Source: Burkholderiaceae bacterium
GTDB taxonomy: Bacteria; Pseudomonadota; Gammaproteobacteria; Burkholderiales; Burkholderiaceae
Direction of reading: 5' to 3'
NCBI GenBank assembly: GCA_947457745.1
Contig: CANGWT010000117.1
Coordinates: 1 to 5,956 of the forward strand
Length of the DNA stretch: 5,956 nucleotides
The translations under genes and the position numbers were made by a program. This document shows, piece after piece, positions 1 to 5,443 of the stretch; the stretch's first letter is position 1, and every line of letters starts with the position of its first letter. A model generated the notes under the pieces. That model was not told where the DNA came from. It worked only from the letters and a program-made list of their open reading frames with translations, and ran no database searches.

Positions 1-145
1 CTCTCTGACCAGAACTTTTAGTCAGCATGATGGTCTAGCCGATTGGGCGCCAGTGAGCACTCAAAAAGTTCAGCGTGCTTTTTATTTTTCACAGGCTATG
101 CGTCTTAGTAAGAAGCAGGCCAATCAAAAAAATATAGTGCGATAG
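1..145 (+). CDS. bchM: BchM, magnesium-protoporphyrin IX O-methyltransferase, C-terminal end (partial)
   Basis: An open frame enters from the left edge (first full codon at base 2) and runs 47 codons to TAG at 143-145. The visible peptide includes WAPVSTQKVQRAFYFSQAM, which resembles the C-terminal tail of BchM/ChlM. BchM is an S-adenosylmethionine-dependent methyltransferase that methylates the ring C propionate of Mg-protoporphyrin IX, giving the monomethyl ester used by AcsF, encoded downstream. The SAM-binding domain lies outside the window, so identification rests on the tail motif and on position: bchM directly before lhaA is the standard order in purple bacterial photosynthesis clusters. 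The stop codon is two bases from the lhaA start, so the two are almost certainly cotranscribed and perhaps translationally coupled. The last dozen or so residues are polar, rich in Lys, Gln and Asn, and probably not conserved. Confidence 0.85.
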   Translation, partial: SLTRTFSQHDGLADWAPVSTQKVQRAFYFSQAMRLSKKQANQKNIVR

Positions 146-147
146 CG

Positions 148-1596
148 ATGAAAATGTTTACTCTGACCTGGCGCGGCAAAGAGCTATTCGAAAATTGGAA
201 GCGTGTGAGTCCAAGATTCTTACCTTTTGCTGATATTGCCACCAAAGAGTTGCCTCTCAGTCGCCTCTTAAGGCTCTCGCTATTTCAGGTCTCAGTAGGT
301 ATGGCAATGGTGATGCTGATTGGTACTCTCAATCGCGTGATGATTGTAGAGCTGCAAGTGAGTGCCGCTTTAGTATCGATTATGGTTGCCCTTCCTTTAC
401 TATTTGCCCCCTTTAGAGCATTAATTGGATTTAAGAGCGATAGTCATAAGTCTTTTCTTGGCTGGCGCAGAGTGCCCTATATCTGGATTGGCTCTTGGTT
501 GCAATTCGGTGGTTTTGCCATCATGCCCTTTGCATTAATTCTGTTGTCAGGTGACACCACATGGCCCACTTGGTTTGCACAAGCAGCGACTGGGCTAGCC
601 TTTTTATTAGTGGGTGCTGGCATGCAGACGACTCAAACTGCCGGTCTCGCTTTAGCATCAGACCTTGCTGAACCTGAGGCCAGGCCTAGAGTCGTCGCAC
701 TCATGTACATGATGCTCTTGGTTGGTATGGCAGTGAGCAGCGCGATCTTTGGTTATTTACTCATTGATGTCACCCCAATTCTGTTGATTCGTGTTGTGCA
801 GGGTGTTGCTGCAACTACTTTAATCCTCAATGTGATTGCAGTTTGGAAACAAGAGCCGCGTCAACCGCATTTAACAGCGTACTCAATTCCAACTCCCAGC
901 TTTAAAGAAACTTGGGCGACCTTTGCAAAACAAGGCAAAGTTATCCGTTTCTTTGTGGCCTTAGGCTTAGGCACTGCGGCCTTTAGTATGCAAGACATTA
1001 TTTTGGAGCCCTACGGTGCCGAAGTATTGGGTCTATCAGTCAGTGCTACAACAGTATTAACCAGTCTGACTTCATTGGGCGCTCTAATGGCTTTTGGCTT
1101 AGCTGCACGTTATTTAAATCGTTCTATTGATCCCTATCGCCTTGCCTCAATTGGTGCTTTGTTTGGCATTCTGGCATTTAGTTGTGTCATTTTTTCTGAA
1201 CCTTTACTTTCCCCTTTCTTATTTCGTTGCGGCGCATTTTTGATTGGCTTTGGAGGCGGTTTATTTTCTGTAAGCACCTTAACTGCTGCAATGAGTTTTG
1301 AATCAGGCGGTATGAATGGTTTAGTACTGGGTGCCTGGGGTGCAGTACACGCTACCGCATCGGGCATTGCTATTGCAGCTGGCGGCGTAATACGTGATGT
1401 GATTTCTAGTCTAGCGACCAGTGGGCTGCTAGGTGATGGCCTTCTTTCTACTGCGACAGGCTATAGCTTTGTATATCACATTGAATTCTATTTGCTGTTT
1501 ATTACATTGATTGCAATTGGACCTTTAGTCGTCATGAATAAGCAGCCTAGGATGAATGTTTCTCAGAAGTTTGGTTTAGATGAATTGCCAAGTTAA
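148..1596 (+). CDS. lhaA: LhaA, light-harvesting 1 assembly protein (PucC/BCH2-type MFS membrane protein)
   Basis: A 482-residue polytopic membrane protein with about 12 hydrophobic segments between residues 45 and 465. Family signatures are clear: GFKSDSHKSFLGWRRVPYIW (94-113), the loop GMQTTQTAGLALASDLA (158-174), MQDIILEPYGAEVLGLSV (281-298) and GLVLGAWGAVHATASG (391-406). The LhaA/PucC family belongs to the major facilitator superfamily; LhaA is required for efficient assembly of the LH1 antenna around the reaction centre, probably by delivering bacteriochlorophyll or chaperoning antenna polypeptides in the inner membrane. It is separated from the related PucC by its position between bchM and puhA and by its N-terminal region (residues 1-40, with SPRFLPFADIATKELPLSRL). 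The start at 148 follows the bchM stop by two bases and has no good Shine-Dalgarno sequence; a second ATG at 154 is also possible. This suggests coupling to bchM translation. Length is normal for the family and no defect is seen. Confidence 0.96.
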   Translation: MKMFTLTWRGKELFENWKRVSPRFLPFADIATKELPLSRLLRLSLFQVSVGMAMVMLIGTLNRVMIVELQVSAALVSIMVALPLLFAPFRALIGFKSDSHKSFLGWRRVPYIWIGSWLQFGGFAIMPFALILLSGDTTWPTWFAQAATGLAFLLVGAGMQTTQTAGLALASDLAEPEARPRVVALMYMMLLVGMAVSSAIFGYLLIDVTPILLIRVVQGVAATTLILNVIAVWKQEPRQPHLTAYSIPTPSFKETWATFAKQGKVIRFFVALGLGTAAFSMQDIILEPYGAEVLGLSVSATTVLTSLTSLGALMAFGLAARYLNRSIDPYRLASIGALFGILAFSCVIFSEPLLSPFLFRCGAFLIGFGGGLFSVSTLTAAMSFESGGMNGLVLGAWGAVHATASGIAIAAGGVIRDVISSLATSGLLGDGLLSTATGYSFVYHIEFYLLFITLIAIGPLVVMNKQPRMNVSQKFGLDELPS

Positions 1597-1614
1597 GTAG
1601 AGGCACAGTATGTT
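1585..1614 (+). promoter_or_regulatory. Possible sigma-70-type promoter for puhA
   Basis: TTGCCA (1585-1590) and TATGTT (1609-1614) are separated by 18 bases and match the -35 and -10 consensus hexamers at 5 and 4 of 6 positions. The -35 hexamer lies in the last codons of lhaA. Transcription would begin near base 1621, inside the inverted repeat at 1620-1636. In Rhodobacter, puhA is known to have its own promoter close upstream or within the preceding gene, as well as read-through from the bch operon, so a promoter here is reasonable. Matches of this quality arise by chance in AT-rich DNA, so this is only a candidate. Confidence 0.25.
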
Positions 1615-1619
1615 TTTTC

Positions 1620-1636
1620 ACAATAAGCGTTATTGT
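1620..1636 (+). repeat. Perfect inverted repeat just upstream of the puhA ribosome binding site
   Basis: ACAATAA-GCG-TTATTGT is a perfect 7-base inverted repeat with a 3-base centre, in the lhaA-puhA gap. It ends about four bases before the puhA Shine-Dalgarno sequence. As DNA it could be a dimeric repressor or activator operator; as RNA it would form a weak AU-rich hairpin in the puhA leader. It does not fit the PpsR/CrtJ pattern (TGT-N12-ACA) or an FNR box. It is not a terminator, since the stem is AT-rich and no T-run follows. Function is unknown. Confidence 0.45.
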
Positions 1637-1639
1637 TAA

Positions 1640-1648
1640 AAGGGAGAG
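1640..1648 (+). promoter_or_regulatory. Strong Shine-Dalgarno sequence for puhA
   Basis: The purine-rich run AAGGGAGAG lies four bases before the puhA ATG at 1653, with its AGGGAG core six bases before it. With the acsF site it is one of the two best ribosome binding sites in the window. It fixes the start of puhA and suggests efficient translation of this structural subunit. Confidence 0.7.
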
Positions 1649-1652
1649 CAAG

Positions 1653-2423
1653 ATGGCAACCGGAGCAATTACAGAATATGTAGATGTTGCACAATTGGTG
1701 CTGTATGCATTTTGGGTATTTTTTGCAGCACTTGTGTATTACCTTACTGTTGAAAGTAAGCGTGAAGGTTTTCCACTCGAATACGATGTTCGCGGTGAGA
1801 CACGACGAGCTGCTGGAATAGCGGGTATGCCAGCACCGAAAACTTTTCATACGGAATATTGGGGTGATGTAACCGTCCCGAAAGATGAACCCCTTGAAAA
1901 AGTGGCGGCTAGACCTTCCAGTTACTTAAATGGTGCTCCTTTAGTCCCAACCGGAAACCCAATGCTTGATGGGGTTGGACCAGGCGCATTTACGAAGCGT
2001 GCAGACATTCCTGATATGACATCAGAAGGCCAAAAACGCATTCTGCCTGGACGTTTACTCGGTCAATTTACGGTAGCCAAACAAGATAAAACTCCCGTTG
2101 GTATGGAAGTCATGGGTGATGATGGACTGATCGCCGGCACCGTGAAGGAGCTCTGGATTGATCAGGCTGAAGTGGTGATTCGGTATTTTGAAATTGAAAC
2201 CTTGCCAGAGTTTGGCGGCAGAAGAGTATTGCTACCGATGAATTTCTCTCGCATTCATCGGGACTACATTAAGGTTGAATCGATTCTTGCGAATCAATTT
2301 GCTTTGGTACCAGGCTTAAAGAGTCAGGATCAAATCACCTTATTGGAAGAAGAGAAGATCATGGCTTACTTTGGTGGCGGCACACTATATGCAACCCCTG
2401 AGCGTCAAGAACCTCTTATTTAA
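1653..2423 (+). CDS. puhA: PuhA, photosynthetic reaction centre H subunit
   Basis: 256 residues, the usual length. The H subunit caps the cytoplasmic face of the L/M core of the type II reaction centre, stabilises it and supplies part of the proton path to the secondary quinone QB. A short periplasmic N-terminus is followed by one membrane helix (about residues 11-31, DVAQLVLYAFWVFFAALVYYL reduced to its start DVAQLVLYAF), then a basic/acidic flank SKREGFPLEYD (35-45). A variable linker follows, then the PRC-barrel domain (about 135-245), with AGTVKELWIDQAEVVIRYFE (161-180), RVLLPM (191-196) and the conserved LLEEEKIMAYFGGGTLYA (230-247). Glu173 and Arg177 fall at the same numbers as Glu-H173 and Arg-H177 of Rhodobacter sphaeroides, which act near QB. 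By my recollected alignment, the surface His-H126/His-H128 pair of that species is replaced by Glu125 and Gln127. The start is set by a strong ribosome binding site. The genes around it encode its assembly factors. Confidence 0.98.
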   Translation: MATGAITEYVDVAQLVLYAFWVFFAALVYYLTVESKREGFPLEYDVRGETRRAAGIAGMPAPKTFHTEYWGDVTVPKDEPLEKVAARPSSYLNGAPLVPTGNPMLDGVGPGAFTKRADIPDMTSEGQKRILPGRLLGQFTVAKQDKTPVGMEVMGDDGLIAGTVKELWIDQAEVVIRYFEIETLPEFGGRRVLLPMNFSRIHRDYIKVESILANQFALVPGLKSQDQITLLEEEKIMAYFGGGTLYATPERQEPLI

Positions 2424-2434
2424 ATAGCTATTTA
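2421..2434 (+). repeat. Perfect 14-base palindrome overlapping the puhA stop codon
   Basis: TAAATAGCTATTTA is a perfect palindrome whose first three bases are the puhA stop codon. It occupies about half of the puhA-puhB gap. The RNA form would be a very short AU hairpin, too weak for a terminator, and no T-run follows. It could be a protein-binding site, an mRNA processing site between puhA and puhB, or chance in AT-rich DNA. Confidence 0.35.
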
Positions 2435-2447
2435 TTGAAAGTAATTT

Positions 2448-3107
2448 GTGAATCAAAAAGCACATCAATCAGCAGAGTATGAGTTTGAGGCAGCCTTAGG
2501 GCTGCCAGAACCATTGCCACAAGATGAGGTGATCTTGTGGCAGGGTGCTCCCAATTGGATTTCCATGGCTAAGCATGTATTTCGTTTGCAGTGGCTAAGC
2601 CTGTATTTTGCTGTGATTGTGATTTTGCAGTTGATTTCAGTTTCAAGCAATGAAGGTGGCTTAGCCGCTGGGTGGAGTAGCGTAGCGCTCGCATTCTTCC
2701 TAGCTGTAGTTGGTCTTTTATTGGTTGGCTTACTGGCTTACTGGTCTGCAACTACGACCATGTATACCTTAACGAATCGCCGTATTGTGATGAGAGTAGG
2801 CATTGTTCTAACTGTGACATTTAATCTCCCTTATAAAACATTAGGCAGTGCCGATCTTAAGTTATACAAAGATGGAACAGGTGACATCCCGATGCAGATT
2901 GCTACCGAGGATAAGATTGCTTTCTTTCATTTATGGCCTCATGTACGTCCATGGCGCTTGGCAAAACCAGAACCCATGATGCGTTGTGTTCCTAATGCGA
3001 AGGCAGTTGCAACGGTATTGACAGAAGCCTGGATGGCATCTACCGGACTAAGCAAAATGGAAGTACAAGATATTCAAGTTGCACAAGCTGGAGTGCAGAC
3101 GGCATGA
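2448..3107 (+). CDS. puhB: PuhB, photosynthetic complex assembly protein
   Basis: 219 residues. PuhB is an inner-membrane protein with a PH-like domain that is needed for normal assembly of the reaction centre (in Rhodobacter capsulatus it acts as a reaction-centre assembly factor). Visible features are the N-terminal family motif YEFEAALGLPEPLP (11-24) followed by EVILWQGAPNW (27-37), two membrane segments (about 48-66 and 76-98), then the PH-like part with MYTLTNRRIVMRVGIV (105-120), FNLPYKTL (125-132) and HLWPHVRPWRLAKPEPMMRC (161-180). The start is GTG at 2448, since the family N-terminus begins right after it and no ATG lies closer; its Shine-Dalgarno sequence is weak (GAAAG, 2437-2441). 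The gap to puhA is 24 bases and the 3' end overlaps puhC by ATGA. The rare start and weak site suggest lower output than puhA. The last 20 residues are not recognisable and probably variable. Confidence 0.96.
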   Translation: MNQKAHQSAEYEFEAALGLPEPLPQDEVILWQGAPNWISMAKHVFRLQWLSLYFAVIVILQLISVSSNEGGLAAGWSSVALAFFLAVVGLLLVGLLAYWSATTTMYTLTNRRIVMRVGIVLTVTFNLPYKTLGSADLKLYKDGTGDIPMQIATEDKIAFFHLWPHVRPWRLAKPEPMMRCVPNAKAVATVLTEAWMASTGLSKMEVQDIQVAQAGVQTA

Positions 3108-3565
3108 GTACTGCAGAAAGAAAAGATTTTTTATCACCAGTAGCAAAAATATTGGTAGTGGATGTCATCGTCATCGTGCTCTTATTGGTATTTATCAATA
3201 GCCGTGATTTAAGTCAGGTGAGAGAGCCAGATGCAGCGCCAGTTAAAGTCTTACAGTTGCGCTTTGAAGATCGGCCAGATGGCTCGATTGCCGTAATTAA
3301 TTACAAAACTGGAAAGCAGATTGATTCTGTTCAGGGTGAGGCAGGATTTATTAGGGGTACTTTGCGCGGGCTTGCTCAAGAAAGAAAGCGCAGAGGTTTG
3401 GACAGTGGGCCACCCTTTGAACTCATTTACAGAGCGGATGGTCGCTTAACTTTATCGGATACAGCAACGGGTCGTATGGTCGATCTGGAGTCTTTTGGGC
3501 CTACCAATGCTGGAACTTTTTATAAATTGCTAGACCCAGTGCATTTAGCAGCAACAGTTAAATAA
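3104..3565 (+). CDS. puhC: PuhC, photosynthetic complex assembly protein
   Basis: 153 residues, with a short cytoplasmic N-terminus, one membrane helix (about 14-32, AKILVVDVIVIVLLLVF) and a soluble domain that should face the periplasm. The best family signature is GEAGFIRGTLRGLAQERKRR (78-97), followed by PPFELIYRADGRLTLSDTATG (103-123, residues shown up to LSDT being the conserved part). PuhC is required for full reaction-centre/LH1 levels and photosynthetic growth in Rhodobacter capsulatus; the molecular action is not settled, with reorganisation of the LH1-reaction centre complex proposed. The ATG overlaps the puhB TGA (ATGA at 3104-3107), so translation is probably coupled; GGAG at 3090-3093 may also serve as a ribosome binding site. 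The small puhD gene that follows puhC in some alphaproteobacteria is absent: only 26 bases separate puhC from acsF. Confidence 0.95.
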   Translation: MSTAERKDFLSPVAKILVVDVIVIVLLLVFINSRDLSQVREPDAAPVKVLQLRFEDRPDGSIAVINYKTGKQIDSVQGEAGFIRGTLRGLAQERKRRGLDSGPPFELIYRADGRLTLSDTATGRMVDLESFGPTNAGTFYKLLDPVHLAATVK

Positions 3566-3591
3566 TATTTCTTTTTTATTTGGAGTAGGAA

Positions 3592-4686
3592 ATGAATTTA
3601 GATAGCGCAGAAAGTATGTTGCAAAGTCAAATCCCAGCCAAGGGTGAGATTAATGAATCTACTAAGATGGCGTTAGAAGATGCTGTCTTAAGCCCGCGCT
3701 TTTATACGACTAATTTTAAAGAGATGGATCGCATCAGTATTGATTCCTTGCGCCCAGAGTGGGATGCATTGATGGCAGAGTATGAGGGTGACAATAATCA
3801 TGACCACTTTCAACGCCCTGCAGATATGGACAAGAATTACTCCAATCTTCATCCAGCCTTATATGACGAGTTCGTTGAATTCTTAATCAGCTCTATTACG
3901 TCTGAGTTTTCTGGTTGCATTTTGTATGCTGAGATCAAGCGTAAGGTCACCAATCCGGATATGCGCATGTTATTTGGTTACATGGCTCGAGATGAAAGTC
4001 GTCATGCTGGCTTTATTAACCAGTGGCTTAAAGATTTCAATATCGGTATTGACTTAGGTTTTTTAGCAAAATCCAAGAAATACACTTACTTTAGACCCAA
4101 ATTTATTTTTTACGCTACCTATCTTTCTGAGAAGATTGGTTACGCCCGTTACATTACGATTTTCCGGGAACTTGAAAATCGCCCTGAAACACGCTTTCAC
4201 CCGATCTTTTTGTGGTTTGAGCGCTGGTGCAATGACGAATTCCGCCATGGTGAATCCTTTGCGTTAATCATGCGTGCTAATCCGAAATTACTCCAAGGCG
4301 TTAATAAGCTATGGATTCGTTTCTTCATTCTCGCGGTATATGCCACGATGTATGTTCGTGACCATACTCGTATTGAGCTCTATAAGGCCATGAAGATCTC
4401 TCCAACAGATTACGACAAGAAAGTGCTTTTCATCACCAATGAAATTATTAAGCAGGTATTCCCAATTTCTGTCAATTTAGATGACCCCCGCTTCTATCAG
4501 TATCTTGAAGAAATGAGAGCGCTGTTTGAGGCGATAGATGTTTATAAGAAAGAGGGTGGTCTAATTAATAAAGTGAAGTCGGCTGTACTAGGTGCTCGCG
4601 CGGGACTGGTGTTCATAAAGCTTTACTTTATTCCAGTCCAAGACAATACCTTGCCAGTTAATGTTCGTATGGCTCCTACTTGGTAA
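3592..4686 (+). CDS. acsF: AcsF, oxygen-dependent Mg-protoporphyrin IX monomethyl ester cyclase
   Basis: 364 residues, a normal length. AcsF is the di-iron subunit of the aerobic cyclase that closes the fifth (E) ring, turning Mg-protoporphyrin IX monomethyl ester, the BchM product, into divinyl protochlorophyllide with O2. The two hallmark DE-x-RH motifs are intact: DESRH at 134-138 and DEFRH at 215-219. Glu135, His138, Glu216 and His219 are expected iron ligands, with Glu105 (in SITSEFSGC) and Glu180 (in YLSEKIGYARY) as likely partners. The N-terminal stretch LSPRFYTTNFKEMDRI (33-48) and FQRPADMD (73-80) are also typical. The start follows a good Shine-Dalgarno sequence (GGAG at 3582-3585, then AGGAA). 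Proteobacterial cyclases usually need a second small protein, BciE, and electron donors; none is visible here. AcsF indicates that pigment synthesis can proceed with oxygen; whether the anaerobic BchE is also present cannot be judged. Confidence 0.98.
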   Translation: MNLDSAESMLQSQIPAKGEINESTKMALEDAVLSPRFYTTNFKEMDRISIDSLRPEWDALMAEYEGDNNHDHFQRPADMDKNYSNLHPALYDEFVEFLISSITSEFSGCILYAEIKRKVTNPDMRMLFGYMARDESRHAGFINQWLKDFNIGIDLGFLAKSKKYTYFRPKFIFYATYLSEKIGYARYITIFRELENRPETRFHPIFLWFERWCNDEFRHGESFALIMRANPKLLQGVNKLWIRFFILAVYATMYVRDHTRIELYKAMKISPTDYDKKVLFITNEIIKQVFPISVNLDDPRFYQYLEEMRALFEAIDVYKKEGGLINKVKSAVLGARAGLVFIKLYFIPVQDNTLPVNVRMAPTW

Positions 4687-4690
4687 TTTT

Positions 4691-5443
4691 ATGAACATTG
4701 TTTGGCCTATCCTCTACTCAATTTTTATCTGGTGGTTTAGTACCGGGATTATTCTGCTATTAAATCAGCGCAATCCCTCCACTTATAAAAATACTTTTTG
4801 GGTGAGTGGTATGGTGCTCGCAATGGCTTTGGTAGGACTCAAAACTAGTGCTAACTTAGATACAGTCGCTGGCGCATATTGTGGCTTTACCTGTGCAATT
4901 TTGGTTTGGGGTTGGCAAGAAATCGGTTTCTTATTTGGTTATGTTACCGGGCCTCGTCGAGAGCCCTGTCCAGAAAATTGTCGGGGCTGGCAGAAGATGT
5001 ACTTCGCATTCCAGACCATTCAACATCATGAGATTGCTTTGATTGCTTTAGCGCTGGCAGTGACTGTAATGACTTGGGGCGGTTTAAACCAGACCGGGTT
5101 TTGGACTTTTATGATTCTTTGGCTAATGAGGCAGAGTGCGAAGTTAAATATTTTCTTAGGTGTTTTAAATCTCAATGAGCGTTTCCTGCCAAGTCATCTC
5201 AAGTACATCTTTACTTATTTCACTTGTAAGCCAATGAATCCATTACTCCCGCTATCAGTGATCGGCGGTGTTCTCTGTGCGATTCCCTTATGGCAAGCAG
5301 CAGCTCACCCTAGTAGTAGCGATTTCATAGTTGCCTCTATGTCATTGACTGGCGCTATTTTGTCTTTAGCGGTTTTGGAGCATATTTTGATGGTAGTTCC
5401 TTTTTCTACTGAAGGCCTATGGAAGTGGGGAATGCGATCATAA
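4691..5443 (+). CDS. puhE: PuhE, putative photosynthetic complex assembly protein (DUF3623 family)
   Basis: 250 residues from ATG at 4691, with about seven hydrophobic segments (roughly 3-24, 35-51, 59-84, 113-130, 135-148, 184-202, 212-237). Recognisable family features are FIWWFSTGIILLL (12-24), WQEIGFLFGYVTGPRREPCP (75-94), the cysteine pair Cys93/Cys97, HHEIALIALALAV (112-124) and KLNIFLGVLNLNERFLPSHL (151-170). In Rhodobacter capsulatus, loss of puhE changes bacteriochlorophyll production and photosystem levels; the biochemical role is unknown. An upstream in-frame ATG at 4661 would add ten residues overlapping acsF, but 4691 gives the usual family N-terminus (proline followed by the first helix) and lies four bases after the acsF stop. 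No Shine-Dalgarno sequence is seen before 4691, so translation probably depends on ribosomes finishing acsF. The 3' end overlaps the likely bchG start. Confidence 0.94.
   Translation: MNIVWPILYSIFIWWFSTGIILLLNQRNPSTYKNTFWVSGMVLAMALVGLKTSANLDTVAGAYCGFTCAILVWGWQEIGFLFGYVTGPRREPCPENCRGWQKMYFAFQTIQHHEIALIALALAVTVMTWGGLNQTGFWTFMILWLMRQSAKLNIFLGVLNLNERFLPSHLKYIFTYFTCKPMNPLLPLSVIGGVLCAIPLWQAAAHPSSSDFIVASMSLTGAILSLAVLEHILMVVPFSTEGLWKWGMRS
5411..5415 (+). promoter_or_regulatory. Possible Shine-Dalgarno sequence for bchG inside puhE
   Basis: GAAGG within the last codons of puhE is only three bases before the ATG at 5419 but nine bases before an in-frame GTG at 5425, a better distance. No comparable sequence lies before the ATG at 5455. 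This favours initiation within the puhE coding region and may identify GTG 5425 as the true start. Confidence 0.35.

Noticed and set aside
1134..1367. Antisense open frame of 77 codons inside lhaA
   Set aside because: It lies opposite a well-conserved part of LhaA, its translation is a low-complexity Lys/Pro-rich sequence with no recognisable domain, and it has no ribosome binding site; it is a shadow of the real gene.
1620..1640. Rho-independent terminator after lhaA
   Set aside because: The stem is only seven mostly A-T pairs with a three-base loop and is followed by TAAAAGGG, not a T-run; read-through into puhA is expected.
1597..1652. PpsR/CrtJ operator (TGT-N12-ACA) before puhA
   Set aside because: The TGT triplets at 1611 and 1634 do not have ACA at the required 12-base distance, so the known photosynthesis repressor pattern is not met in this gap.
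1593..1850. Antisense open frame of 85 codons across the puhA start
   Set aside because: The peptide is rich in Cys, Ser and Phe with no family resemblance and overlaps the conserved PuhA N-terminus; no supporting signals.
2465..2751. Two antisense open frames of about 60 codons inside puhB
   Set aside because: They overlap each other and a confident PuhB coding region, and neither resembles a known protein.
3566..3591. Separate acsF promoter in the puhC-acsF gap
   Set aside because: TAATAT at 3563-3568 resembles a -10 box, but the nearest -35-like hexamer (TTGCTA, 3527-3532) is 30 bases away, far too distant.
4063..4248. Antisense open frame of 61 codons inside acsF
   Set aside because: It is opposite the conserved second di-iron motif region of AcsF and has no independent support.
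4661..4690. Upstream start for puhE overlapping acsF
   Set aside because: It would add ten residues that do not belong to the family N-terminus as I know it; ATG 4691 directly after the acsF stop is the better choice, although neither start has a clear ribosome binding site.
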